Source: Heligmosomoides polygyrus polygyrus (lineage: Eukaryota; Nematoda; Chromadorea; Rhabditida; Heligmosomidae). Taken from it: a stretch of DNA of 64,000 bases. Each line of letters starts with the position of its first letter. Within the stretch, counting starts at the first letter, position 1. The position numbers were made by a program, and so were the translations under genes. Below the pieces are notes generated by a model. That model did no database searches, was not told the origin of the DNA, and saw nothing but the letters and a program-made list of their open reading frames with translations. Where the stretch lies: NCBI GenBank assembly GCA_947396885.1, contig OX377205.1, positions 29,451,899 to 29,515,898 of the forward strand. Direction: 5' to 3'. Positions 43,771 to 54,671 of the stretch are shown one piece after another.

Positions 43771-44160
43771 TCTCGTTAAGGCTGCGCAATCTAAGGGGAC
43801 CTTTTTTGGATCGGATCGTGGCATGCGACGTGGCACCTTTATGACAATAGTCGTCGCTCTGCATAATTGCTAGACAAGAATGAGGATGAAATTGATGAAT
43901 TGGTTTACGAAGCTTAGCCACATCCAGCATATTCATCAGATCTCTCCCTATAGATTACCAGTTTTTTAAGCCCCTTGTGGAGGATAAAAAAATTCAGCAA
44001 TCGAGCTGATGTCGAAAATAACTTCTTACGTTTTATTAATTCTCGTTCTATTAATTTCACAAAGATGAGAGGCCTAAGCTGTTGTCGCGGTGGGAAAGTG
44101 TATCTATCTATCTACCACTACATAATTGAGTTAGCGGTCGATGACGTTTGAGTGATCTAA

Positions 44161-44343
44161 AGCGGCTTTCACACTGCCGTTGCTGCTGTTGCGCAACCGA
44201 GGCCGTAATGATGAAGCGTACCGCGGAGACGCAGAGGAACCACAATATCAGCAACGAGCAACGGCCTTAACACTGCTGTTGCTGCAACCCCGCATCAGCA
44301 ACACCGGCATCGGTATAGCAGCAACGGCAGTATGAAAGCCGCT
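44161..44343. mobile_element. AGCGGC-ended MITE, copy 1
   Basis: 183 bp; ends AGCGGCTTTCACACTGCCGT and inverse, with GTTGCTGC-rich inside. Left flank TAA (44158-44160), right flank CAA (44344-44346). The unoccupied version of the site is present in the dispersed repeat copy at 13993-14012. The superfamily is not certain; a 3-bp TAA duplication is compatible with PIF/Harbinger. Confidence 0.82.
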
Positions 44344-44351
44344 CAACCTAA

Positions 44352-44698
44352 AGCGGCTTTCACACTGCCGTTGCTGCTGTTGCAGCAACGAGCAACGAAA
44401 AAGGGGCGGAGTCCGATGCTTGCTGCAGCCGCAACGCGGTGGGATATGATAATGAGATAAGACCTGTGATCTGCCTCCGTTGACGAGCAACAGCAACAAG
44501 GGATGATGGCAATCATTCCTTGTTGCTGAGGCCGCGCAACCGTTGCGCAGCCGATGCCGGTGTTGCTAAAGTGGGGTTGCGGCAACAGCAGTGTGAAAGC
44601 CCCCTCGTTGTTGTTGTTGCTCCTCTGCATCTCTGCTCTATGCTTCATCGTTACGGCATCGGTTGCGCAACAGCAGCAACGGGAGTGTGAAAGCTGCT
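44352..44698. mobile_element. AGCGGC-ended MITE, copy 2
   Basis: 347 bp with the same ends as copy 1 and TAA on both sides (44349-44351, 44699-44701). It lies only 8 bp from copy 1, separated by CAACCTAA. Inside are several inverted GCAACAGCAGCAAC blocks, so the whole can fold on itself. Confidence 0.85.
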
Positions 44699-44701
44699 TA
44701 A

Positions 44702-45945
44702 GTGAGATAGCCGCATCACCCACACCGGGTCGGTCGAGTGATCTAACCTGAGTGAGATACGCCTCATCATCTACAGCAAAATTTGCTATCGAACGTGGGA
44801 AGTTGCTGCAGCAGGGGAAGCGCAGCCCTTTACTCTGAGCGTCCAGATTCAGAAGCCGACTTCGTGTGCCATTAGCATGAGAAGACCACTAAACAGGTAG
44901 GAGTAGAATGGGGACTTCGAGGGTGGAGAACCGACAACGATCAGGAGGGAGCGACATAGACGAGGCATCGGGATGTAGGGGGGGGGGGTCGATAGAGGGA
45001 ACAACGAAGCAGGCCAGGAGGTGGCACCGAGAAGGGTTTAAGCAATACTGAGGGACCAGCAGGGAGTTACTAATCAGGGGGGGGGCAGGCAGTAAGGAGG
45101 ATCAGCAAGGGGATCCATTACCGGTAAGGGAGACCGGATTTAGAAGATGTGACACCGATGTCGCGCAATGGGCGTTCGCTCGCCGTCGTCGTGCCGTGGG
45201 CGTGGGAGGACTACTTAATAGGGGTAGAGTAGGAATAAGGAATGTTCCAAATGGCTAGCCTCTTCATACTAGACACAGCGGCGACTGCGCGCGCTGGATT
45301 CGGAAGACTGGTCTTCTGAGCTTCCGGATCCAGAAGACGGACCCCCTACGTCGCGCAACAGGCGTCCTGATTCTGAATACGTGTCACCGACGTCTGCCGT
45401 GAGCATGGGAGGACCACAATGGGGTGGTGAAGAAGGGCTGTAAGGAGGACCTCTACGGTGGACCAGGAGGGCGACCGGGAAGGAAAGGAACAACATGAAG
45501 GAGAGACTAGGACGAGGAAACCAACAAGAAGAGACCAGTAAGGGGATCAATAGAGGAATCGAGGAAATGGGCCAGGAGTTGGGACCAGAAGGTGGGAGCA
45601 ATTAGATCCAGTAAGAAGAAGCAACTGAGGGAAAATCTGGCTTCGGAAGACATGTCAACGATATCTGGAAACGCTAGCTGTTGAGCGTGAGAACGGTTGC
45701 GGAAGGGCAGCCTGAGGGACAGAAGCACTGCGCAGCACAAACCAATGACGTTAATGGCTAGTCCGGAGAGAATGTCTACGGTGAAGGCACCGAAGTGGTG
45801 AACGGCTTGATGCCGATAAAGTGCGCAACAGAACCTAGATGTTAGCGAATTTTATGTTTTATAAAAACTACTTTCCATAGATCAGTGACACAGAAAGTCG
45901 CGCGAAGCGCGCAAGTGCGAAACACACCGCTAGGCGTGTCGAAGC
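44702..45945 (+). repeat. Dispersed purine-rich repeat, copy 2 (Helitron-like family)
   Basis: Second copy of the repeat at 13976-15370, entering with GTGAGATA, through GAGCGTCCAGATTCAGAAG and GACACCGATGTCGCGC, to CGCGCGAAGCGCGCAAGTGC at about 45900. Differences are mainly indels in the GGACCAG-rich part. The 44120-44160 stretch left of the MITEs is its 5' portion. Confidence 0.65.
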
Positions 45946-46510
45946 ACTTGTTATTTTTTAATTGTGCTCATTTCGATTATAACTTGCTATTGCTTCGAAG
46001 CAAAGTTAGCACACGAATATCACGTTGATTCGTACAGTATACCGACTTCAGAAGCTTGGCAATATCACATAAGCTATAAATGGTAAAAAAGCGAAAATTT
46101 GCGCTTTCAGAAACTATATACAGTGCTTGAAATGGGAACATTTGTAGCCACGAAGAATCGACTGGAAACTGAGGTAGCAAAATCGGCCATTTCATATACA
46201 ACGATCTTATACAATAAAAGTAGAGACTGGAAAAGTTGGTGAAACTGCCGCTCCCGAGCAGGTGCGCAAAATCTGCTCCATGGCGCAATTTTTATTCTAT
46301 TTTACGGTTAAAAGATCGCTCTGCAATGACTAATCCTTAGAAAACCGTTTCATGCCCACAAATCCTCCAAATCAAGACTTTTAAAGGAAATGTTCGATGC
46401 AATTCGTCTGTTTAAATTCTTTACAGACACGTATGCCACTTCACCAGGTCGTTACCATTTGGTCGTGGGTTATTTAAAAATGACTGAGACAGGATTTTGC
46501 GATTGGGGCA
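45946..46510. other. No recognisable feature
   Basis: AT-rich, intron-like; short unrelated frames only. Confidence 0.4.
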
Positions 46511-46542
46511 CTTCTTTTCCCGTGGCGGTGATTGGGAGATTG

Positions 46543-46838
46543 GGCGCGTGTAGCGCGGTCGGAGGAGGCGCCGACTGTCGCGCGCACCCGATACCAGCAG
46601 GTTCCTGGTTCGAATTTCCCGCCCAAGCCAACCAAGCTTTCCATCCCTCCGGGGTCGTTGAATTGGTACCAGACTTGTCTGGTACGGTTAAAGCGCTGAA
46701 TTGTTTATCGGCTGGCCACCGCAAGTCATTGTATGGCCAAATAGGCGTTCAAATCGCCTCCACGACATCCCGTAGAAGTAGAATGCGTGGCGCATTCCAA
46801 AAGGGATTGATCAGCGCCGTCGTTTATCCTTATCCTTA
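46543..46838 (+). mobile_element. tRNA-derived SINE, copy 4
   Basis: Same head, body and ATCCTT-type tail as copy 1 but more diverged (for example a 3-base insertion before the B box). A likely imperfect duplication TTTTCCCGTGGCGGTGATT against TTTTCCGTGGCATGATT lies at 46515-46533 and 46839-46854, with 8 extra bases before the SINE head. Confidence 0.82.
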
Positions 46839-46867
46839 TTTTCCGTGGCATGATTTCGCAGCAGAAA

Positions 46868-49594
46868 GATAGATTTCTATGCGGTGCAGGAGACGAGGTG
46901 GTCCTGCTGCAAGTCGAGGGACATTGGCCGCGGCTTTAAGGCCGTTCTGTGCGGCAGTCCTAGGACCACCAGTGGCGTCGGTATGATCGTCTCCGAGCGT
47001 TTCCGTGACGCGATTGCAAGCGTAGAACGTTTCGATGACCGCTTGATGAAGATTGTTGTCGCCGTAGAAGAGCGACGATGTCATTTCTTTTCCGCGTATG
47101 CTTCGCAGACAGGTTGCTCCCTGCTTGATGAGAAGACAGCGGAAGTGCCGTTACAAGATATGGTTGTTGTGGCAAGTGACCTTAATGGTCACGTCGGAGC
47201 AGAAAAGACGGCTACAGCTGTCATGGTGGTTTTGGCTATGGTCACGCAACGTCGACGGTATACTTGAGTATGCGGACTCACACGACCTCACCATCGTGAT
47301 TACCAAATTTCGAAAGCGTGACTCCCACCTCATCTCGTTTTATAGCGGGAACGCCAAAACAGATTGACTATGTCGTTGGTAGGTGTCGCGACCAATGGCA
47401 TGTCACAGACGCGAAGACCGTGCCGTATGAGACGGTTGCCACGCAACATCGTCCACTATATGCTCGCTGAAGATCACACCTCCGAGGTGTAAGCGTGTCG
47501 AGCACTGCGGGACGGCTAGAATCAAATGGTGGCGACTGAAAGAGAAGGAAGCGGCAGGTATTTCTCGCATTCGGTTGCCGACGGTAACAACTGTCGATGA
47601 AACCTGGAAGGAGGTTACCGAAGCGATAACTGGGGCTGAATGCCTCGAACTCGGCACAACGAAGCCTGGACGGTGTTGGGTCGACAAGCGGGCTTGGCTG
47701 TGGACTGACGATGTCAGAGAGAAGGTCAGGGAAAGGAACGGCTATATCACGTATTTATCGGTGATAAAACAGTCGATAATTGGCGGAATTATCGAGAAGC
47801 GAAGAAAGCGGCAAAGAAGGCGGTGGCCGCTGGTAAGGCCGCACACTACGCTGATGTGAGTGAAAAACTGGAGACGCGCGATGGCGAGGGTTATCTTTAC
47901 CGCCTCGCCAAAGCTCGCTGTCGCCAAGCAGAAGACATCGAGAAGTTCTTTGGCATTAACGACGAGAACGGTCATTTTCTGAAGGATCGTAAGAAGGCTG
48001 TGAAGCGATGGCACGACTACTTCGAGGAATTTTCGAATGTTGAATTTGAACATCCTGCTGTTCCTTTTGCTTCACCTGTACACGGCCCCGTTCAGAAGAT
48101 CACAGTGAGCGAAACTGAAGCAGCCCTGAGGAATGTGAAGTCAGGCAAAGCCACTGGCCCTGATAACCTGCCGGCAGACCTGTGGAAGTCGAAAGGCTGG
48201 TGCCCTGCTGACTGGCTGACAGAGTTTTTCAATCAGGTTGTTGCTGAAAAGAAAGTGCCTGAAAGTTGGCTGCAAAGCATGACTATTACGATTTGGAAGA
48301 AGAAGGGCAGTCCTGCGGACAGTGCTAGCTACCGTCCGATTCGCCTACTTTCGCACACCATGAAAATCTTTGAGCGAATCGTCGATAGACGTATAGGATA
48401 TGTCGTCCAGCTTTCCAATAATCAGTGTGGTTTCGTTGCCGGCTGTGGGACGGTTGATGCCATACACGCCGTTCGTCTTCTGCTAGAGAAGCACTGCGAG
48501 AAACAGAAACCGGTGCATTTTGCCTTCCTGGACTTGGAGAAGGCCTTCGACCGCGTTCCGCGAGAAGTTATATGGTACGCGTTGCAACGATATGGCGTCC
48601 CTGAAGAGCTTATTGAGTGGGTGCGCATCCTCTACTCGTGCCCAATAAGCCGAGTGCGAGCACCAGCGGGTACCTCGATGGAGTTTCCTATTTCTGTCGG
48701 AGTGCACCAGGGGTCTGCGCTCTCCCCACTGCTCTTGGTGGTCGTCATGGATGCAATTACACGAGATCTCCAAGACACAGCTCCTTGATCGTTACTGGTA
48801 TGCCGATAACGTCATGCTTGCGTGTGAAGACAAAAACGAACTCGAGCGACAGGCACAGTAATGGCGCGATCGCTTGGCAATGTTTGGACTCAAGCTGAAC
48901 GTCAAAAAGACGGAGTGCTTGACGACGGATGTGAATGAGCTCGGATCTATCAAAATCAATGGTACTGAGCTCTCACGAGTGACATCTTTCAAGTATCTCG
49001 GATCAACAATCACGTCCGATGGCAGCCTAAAGTTGGAGGTGAATGCGCGTGTGAGTGCAGCCTGGTCCAAATGGCGCTCGCTAACTGGGGTGCTCTGCGA
49101 TAAGGCAATACCCGAGTACCTCAAATCAAAGGTGTATAGAACAGTCGTCCGCCCAATAGCGACTTACGGTGCTGAGTGCTGGCCCGTGACGAAGGAGATT
49201 GAAAGCCGCTTCAGTGTAATGGAGACGAAGATGCTAAGGTGGACGGCCGGAGTAACTCGTTTGGACCGCGTTCGCAACGACACCATACGACAAAGGTTTG
49301 GTGTCGCCACGATAGCCGACAAGTTGCGTGAAGCTCGTCTACGATGGTATATCCACGTGCTTCGCGCTAACGACGACACCGTCTGTAAGATTGGCCTGAA
49401 CCTTGAAGTCCCTGGAAAACGGCCTGAAGGACGCCCGAAGCAACGTTGGCTAGATACGTTGCGCTTGGACTTAAAGATAAGTAGTGTGCATCTTGATCAA
49501 GCATTTGATCGGGAGAAATGGCGTCACCACACCAGAAGAGCGGACCCCGCCACCAAGCGGGACAAACGCTACTGAAAATGATGATGATGATGCT
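46868..49594 (+). mobile_element. RTE-type retrotransposon, second family, 5'-truncated
   Basis: Begins inside the endonuclease (VQETRWSCCKSRDIG) right after SINE copy 4 and ends in a (GAT)n run at 49578-49593 after the stop, the usual RTE 3' end. It lies in the long intron of the L-domain gene, in the same orientation. No clear target duplication was seen, as is common for truncated copies. Confidence 0.82.
46876..49575 (+). pseudogene. RTE second-family endonuclease-RT protein, broken
   Basis: Endonuclease: VQETRW (first catalytic E) near 46890, VVVASDLNGHVG near 47170 and ISFYSGN at 47335; the GDLN aspartate motif reads SDLN. RT: ATGPDNLPADLW at about 48150, SYRPIRLLSHTMKIFERI at 48325-48380, FLDLEKAFDRVPREV near 48530 and VGVHQGSALSPLL at 48700. 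The active-site stretch reads YWYADNV near 48795, where the family has YADD, just after a stop at 48786-48788. The C-terminal region runs 48874-49575 with KYLGSTITSDGSL and GRPKQRWLDTLRLD. At least four frame breaks make it inactive. The long open pieces show that decay is recent to moderate. Confidence 0.82.
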
Positions 49595-49599
49595 TTCGC

Positions 49600-50605
49600 A
49601 GCCTCTCAGACATAGCGTATTTTAATAGTGCCCTTTAGTGTCAGGCATGTGCCTAGCCTAGAGTATGCCGTGCGCAGTTCATGAAGAATCGGCGCGTGGA
49701 TCAAGTGGGCGAATCGAACTCGATGATTCATCAGCGTTTCATACGCAGAACCACTGTGACTTAAGTGGCAACAAACCTGTCTATCTGTGCAACAAGCCTC
49801 TGCAGCTTGTCAGTGACTACAAAAAGTTGACCACCTCCTCGTGTGCTTCACGAGAACACAACAATCTGCTACACAAGCGCTTCCGAAGCACTATTGTTCC
49901 GAGGGTTTAAAGTCTTCCCGATTGAAAGTTGTCCATATTGGACGCAGAACACTACTTATGTAGAAAGCCTGAGTTCCTAGGTGTGACTTATAAATTTTAA
50001 GAATTACACTGCACAGACATCAGGTGTTCCAACTGTATGGCCTCCTGAAACGCAGATGAAGTCATCACACCCGAGTTGCTCACTTAATTGATTTTGTTGA
50101 TTCTATACTCATTGTGCACTTCGCAATCTGGAGATACGTTATCACCGCGAAAAATCTTGTGCAGACCTCACATAAAGCGCTGAACGTCTCTGAAAGCCTT
50201 TGAATTAATCTTGAAGTCTCTAGTTTTTTCTTGACGCCATAAGGCACTTGCAGTACACGCGATGCTTGAGAGATTACGAAAGCATGCGTGCTCGGCGAAA
50301 CAAGCTGCTCCATTCGAAAAGAGCCTGCTCCCTTGTTGACGAAACGAATCGAACCTTTTCTCAAAAAGGCTTGGTTTAGAGAAGTTATGATCATGCGACG
50401 GTTTGCGATGGATTAATCCGTCGCAACGAGCTTTTTGACCGTGGGACGAGAAGTATATTTGTACCACTTGAATGCAGTCGCTGGAACATCCGCAGGAGCA
50501 AGTTGTTCCCAGAACACGTTCTAGAAACTTTTCTTCGAAAACCGGCGTCGCATAGAGACCTTCATATGTCACATATCTTTAGCCCTCTCAAGCACACGAA
50601 ACTTT
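49600..50605. other. Intron sequence without further recognisable feature
   Basis: Lies between the RTE end and exon b. The minus strand is open over 50572-50168 but matches nothing known. No repeat was recognised. Confidence 0.4.
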
Positions 50606-50609
50606 ACAG

Positions 50610-50792
50610 GACCATCGCTACGGATTTACCATAACGAGAGGTTAAAATCGATATCTCTCAATCCTAAATTCATGGGACGCGCCGACATAGGAAGTGTTCT
50701 AATTCGCGGTAATAGGATGCTTACCCCTGAAATGATCCAGAAGTTGCACCGGTCGTTCCCAGAGATGGTCTGTGATTTGCAAGAGTATGGAG
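50610..50792 (+). CDS. L-domain receptor-like gene, exon b
   Basis: A 183-nt exon (61 codons) after AACTTTACAG and ended by a GTTAGG donor; phase 1 in and out. It reads PSLRIYHNERLKSISLNPKF, then IGSVLIRGNRMLTPEMIQKL and FPEMVCDLQEYG. This is the second half of a receptor L domain: strands L-R-I, L-K-S-I and V-L-I followed by the N-x-x-L turn that closes the domain. Spliced to exon a it completes one domain. The 97-bp intron to exon c is a normal short nematode intron. The phase across it gives a glutamate codon and leaves the frame open. Confidence 0.72.
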
Positions 50793-50889
50793 GTTAGGCA
50801 CTATCTATTTTGAAAAAAAAACTAGTGAAAATTTGGTGACCAGTTCAGTTAAAAGCTGCCCGAACCTTGCAAATTGAGCTGCTTTCCAG

Positions 50890-51117
50890 AATGCGGTCTA
50901 CCTGCAACACTGCGCTCCACTGCCGAGCTGGCAGGTTGTAAAATGGTCTACGGAACTGTATCCGTGGCCGCAAACCGAAAGAATGTCGTTCGGTCACCAA
51001 ATGCTACAGGAATCCATCTCACAGGATGCATAGATATACAAGACTCTGTCATTGAAGACGTTGATTTTCTTGACGACATTGCGAATATTACTCTATTGGC
51101 CAAAACTTGTCCATACT
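50890..51117 (+). CDS. L-domain receptor-like gene, exon c
   Basis: A 228-nt exon (76 codons) after GCTTTCCAG and before GTGAGTAG; phase 1 in and out. It reads CGLPATLRSTAELAGCKMVY, GTVSVAANRK, then GIHLTGCIDIQDSVIEDVDF and LDDIANITLL. The C-x-x-V-x-G-x-V-x-V start and the later G-C-I-D-I-Q-D strand are the first half of the next L domain. The second half should lie in the following introns; the closest convincing piece is exon d at 56672. The same gene is supported by matching phase and strand. Confidence 0.75.
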
Positions 51118-51119
51118 GT

Positions 51120-51970
51120 GAGTAGTTTTGTGTTGTACGTTCTTTAAGGGCCTTTGCAAAACCTCAGTCCTTCATTTCCTTTTCCAATCAAATATCAACC
51201 CAGTTTTAAGTTTACCGAAATTTTCTTCCATAGCCAACCGTAGATTGGGCATGTGATACTTGACAACAAGAGTTTTTGCTGGCGAATTTTCAAAAGCTGA
51301 TGGCCAATTCAAAAACATATGTCAGACGCTGAGGACTAAATTTCAGTCTGCGGTGTCTTTCGCTCAAATCTATGTGCATTTAACACCTTTTACATGTTAG
51401 ATACCAGCCATCAAAGCGGCCTGGCGGCCGCACTGACAACTTCTCAACTACTTCGCCGTAGTATTAAGTCCTCATCATCAATTGTAGGTGCCATCTATGT
51501 TAGGGTTGCGGCAGGATGAAGACCTTAACTACGTCGTGTGGGGCAAACTAAGAAGGGTCACGAAGAAACGCTGCTGTTCTGGAGATGATGGTTAATACTC
51601 CCAAAAACCCCACTGACTATAAATCTGCGCGTAATTGTTCCGCTAATATAGTGACGCCACGCTGAGAAAATCCAACATTGTTAATGCTATGAAATATTCA
51701 GAGAATCATCATTTCAATCTAACCGATCGAAGATAAAATGTCTGTAGAGACTATAATACAAAACATTCATCGACTATCTTTCAGCGACCTCAACAACCCC
51801 CAGGGTAGGGCTGAAGTTTAGGACCGCATGAATGACATCCACAAAAATCGATAATTCAATAAATATCGATTGATGGCGATCTTTTCTTCAACAACGATCA
51901 TCAGATTCGTGTTCAGCTACCTCGATTACTTCCAGGGCTGAAGTTTCGGACCGGTGTCGATCGCCATTAA
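51120..51970. other. Intron; a possible decayed exon
   Basis: Around 51190-51230 an acceptor-like AACCCAG is followed by LSLPKFSSIAN in a frame compatible with exon c, but no good donor follows and a stop comes soon after. It is too weak to call an exon. The rest is unremarkable. Confidence 0.3.
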
Positions 51971-52044
51971 CTGATGAGTATCGCTAATACACCGCGTCGC
52001 CACTGCAGTTGTGACGGAGGGACGGAAGCACGTAAACACACACC

Positions 52045-52366
<322 letters not shown>

Positions 52367-52382
52367 ACTCTTACTACTCTTC

Positions 52383-52486
52383 TACAATACCGGCCTTATC
52401 TTTTGGTCTTTGGGCGGAAAAGGCGTTTTTTCGCCTTTTCCGCCCAAAGACCAAAAGATAAGGCCGGTATTGTATATATAGTAGGA
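52383..52486 (-). mobile_element. Helitron-like 5' end forming a perfect hairpin
   Basis: The minus strand starts TCCTACTATATATACAATAC at 52486, preceded by A, as for the ends at 2884 and 29495. The 43 bases from 52474 down to 52432 are followed by a six-base loop (52426-52431) and then their perfect inverse (52425-52383). So the element consists of a terminal segment plus its inverted copy, ending beside the CA repeat region. Confidence 0.6.
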
Positions 52487-52754
52487 TTAGCATCGAAATC
52501 AACGTGAATGGTATTTAATACCTAGAGAAGAGAGTAAAGGGGCTTTGAAGCTTTTCATAGTTACCTATTGAGGATTGAAGCGAGCTGTCTGACAAGGGTG
52601 CTGTCTCAGCAGTATCTGGATAAGCCACAACGAATACTATAGGAAGAATCTCCATCCTCCAAACAGTAACACTTAATTTGGGTTTGTCGACTCCGTGAAA
52701 GAAATAGGTAAGAGACACTGAAAACTTTCTATAGTTGACAATGAACTTACCACG

Positions 52755-54065
52755 TAGGCGCTAGGTGAGCTCAGCGTGGCGTGGTAGGCGCAATGGCGAA
52801 GGTGGTGCTCCGTGAAGTGACGTTAAGGGTTCGGTTCCAGCACTGCGCAGTCTTTTGCATTTCACCTCTACTCTACGAGTTTTCATAGAGAAACGGCATT
52901 CGTACGCATGTTTTTTTTGTTGGAGTTTGCTTGGATATGATGCTTCTATTACCTTTTCTCCTTGGAGACATCTCGTGGTTATTTACAATTGTCCTAACTG
53001 TGTAAAGTCCGATGGTTTACAAAATTTTTGCACAGACAACAGTGCACCTAAGACCAGTGTAAGGTAGTAGTATTTATTAAGTTCAGCAATAAGATCTTAG
53101 CATTTTCTTCAAAGAGTTTTAATTAAACAGTTTGCTTTTTGTTTGACAAAATGTTTGTATTTATTAGAAAGTAGTCTTTCTGCCATACAAAAACGTACTA
53201 TTTGTTTTTGGATAAGTTAACTTTTTGTTGTTATATTTTAAGGCTTAGAAATGGAATACACTGGAAGCAAAAATCCGCATTTTCGTTCTCGACTCTTCTT
53301 CGCATTTCGTCGTGGTCAAAAAGCGGCCTGCAATCCGTGATATCAGCGAGGTGCACGCAGGTGTCACCGGCAAGTCTACGGCACGCAAATTGTTTGCGAA
53401 ATTTATGAACGGTTGATATGGCGAAGCCGAGATTTGTGCAGGATCCGAGAAATGCCTGAAAGGAACGACACGGTCGACAAAAGCTATACATTGCGCAACT
53501 GCACCGCCTCACTCTAATGCTGAGGTGCTTCAGCATCCACCGTACTCTCCAGACCTCGCACCATCTGACAATTGCTAACTTTCCGTTAACTGTCGAGCCA
53601 TGTGAAGTGTGTTACCTTCAGCAAGGAAGATGATTTCAAAAACTGGCTCAAAAGCGTCTTCGACACCGAACCGGGCGATTTTTGGCGCAACTGCATAAAC
53701 AAATTGGTCGAAAAGTGGGAAGAGGTCGTAAATAACAACGGCGAATACGTGACTGCTTGACGTACTGTTAGAATAATTGTTTCTGATTAAGTAAAACATA
53801 AAAAATGCTACGCACTTATCGCTTAATCCGATATTTTACACAGCTGATATAGGTAATGAATCACAAGGTGTAGTGAGAAAATAATAAAAACATCATACCG
53901 AAACAAACTACAAAAATACGTGCAGATGCCGTTTCTCTAAGGAAACTTGGAAGTAGCGCCAAAACGCGGAAGAACGACCCAGCGCTCGAACCGAACGCTT
54001 GACGTTACGTTCTCGCAGTCGCTACCACTGCGCCATTCAGGTCACGTGCGGGTTGCCTCGCCTGC
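52755..54065. mobile_element. Foldback with tRNA-like arms enclosing a mariner remnant (3)
   Basis: Arms at about 52755-53010 and 53815-54065 are inverted copies at moderate identity; landmarks are TAGAGAAACGGCAT and the following T-rich block with ATATGATG/GTATGATG. Both outer parts look tRNA-like: GTAGGCGCAATGG with GGTTCGGTTCCAG on the left, TGGCGCAGTGGTAGCG with GGTTCGAGCGC on the right. Between them lies a plus-strand mariner transposase remnant. Whether arms and transposase form one unit is not known. Confidence 0.55.
53251..53760 (+). pseudogene. mariner transposase remnant, internally deleted
   Basis: Starts at an ATG (MEYTGSKNPHFRSRLLFAFR) and continues, with frame changes, as RDISEVHAGVTGKSTARK (second helix-turn-helix) up to about 53420. 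Then it jumps to the catalytic end: HPPYSPDLAPSDN near 53540, FSKEDDFKNWLKSVFDTE and VEKWEEVVNNNGEYVTA with a stop at 53758. The linker and the first two catalytic aspartates are deleted. The final segment is well preserved. It sits between inverted tRNA-like arms. Confidence 0.75.
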
Positions 54066-54091
54066 TCGTTACTTACCATACAAATCTTCAG

Positions 54092-54161
54092 TTTAGTGCA
54101 TCTCACTCGTCGCTTCAAGGGTTGACAAAAACAAAACAATTTTCTTTCTATTTGAAAAATG
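54092..54161 (+). CDS. Candidate L-domain exon (uncertain)
   Basis: After CAAATCTTCAG, a phase-0 stretch reads FSASHSSLQGLTKTKQFSFY up to a GTGACT donor in phase 1. The H-S-S-x-x-G-L pattern resembles HSSFISLDL in exon a, and the outgoing phase fits exon d. The entering phase does not fit exon c directly, so another exon would be needed. Weak. Confidence 0.27.
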
Positions 54162-54671
54162 GTGACTCCTCCTACAGTGTTTGTTCTGGCCGTTCCTGCG
54201 TGCCATTGAGATAGTTCCCTGAGAAGCACCGTAGTTCTTTCGAAATTGCTGCGTGAGCAGGCACATAAAAAAGCGCAAAAATGGAGATCTATCCTAGTCG
54301 GAGAGACACTTTACTGGTCTGACAACGGCGTTAAAATGCAATGTAGACACTTATACAAAGACAACACGCTAAATCGCTTTGAGTAGACAATTTCCAAGAG
54401 TAGACAATACGCCACCGCCCGGCTGATATTCCACGCGGTGATACCTCCCCTCTAGGATAGATTCAAAAATCGTACCGTTGCGGTGAGGGCTAATGTTTCC
54501 AAACTGACACCTGGCACCGCTTTGACGTGCTCAGGAACAGCGAAAAAATTAAACTGCAAAACATCTACTTTCACCAACTAGGAGGCAATTTGATTTCGAC
54601 AGAGTATCTCGTCTTTATCTCCTCAACGAACGTGGAGAACTCTGTTTTTGTCGTCGCGTCCAAGTACGTTA

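Noticed and set aside
52855..53067. Exon-like frame with donor GTAAAGT
   Set aside because: The sequence is the inner part of a foldback arm repeated in inverse at 53815-54000, so the resemblance to a splice site is likely chance.
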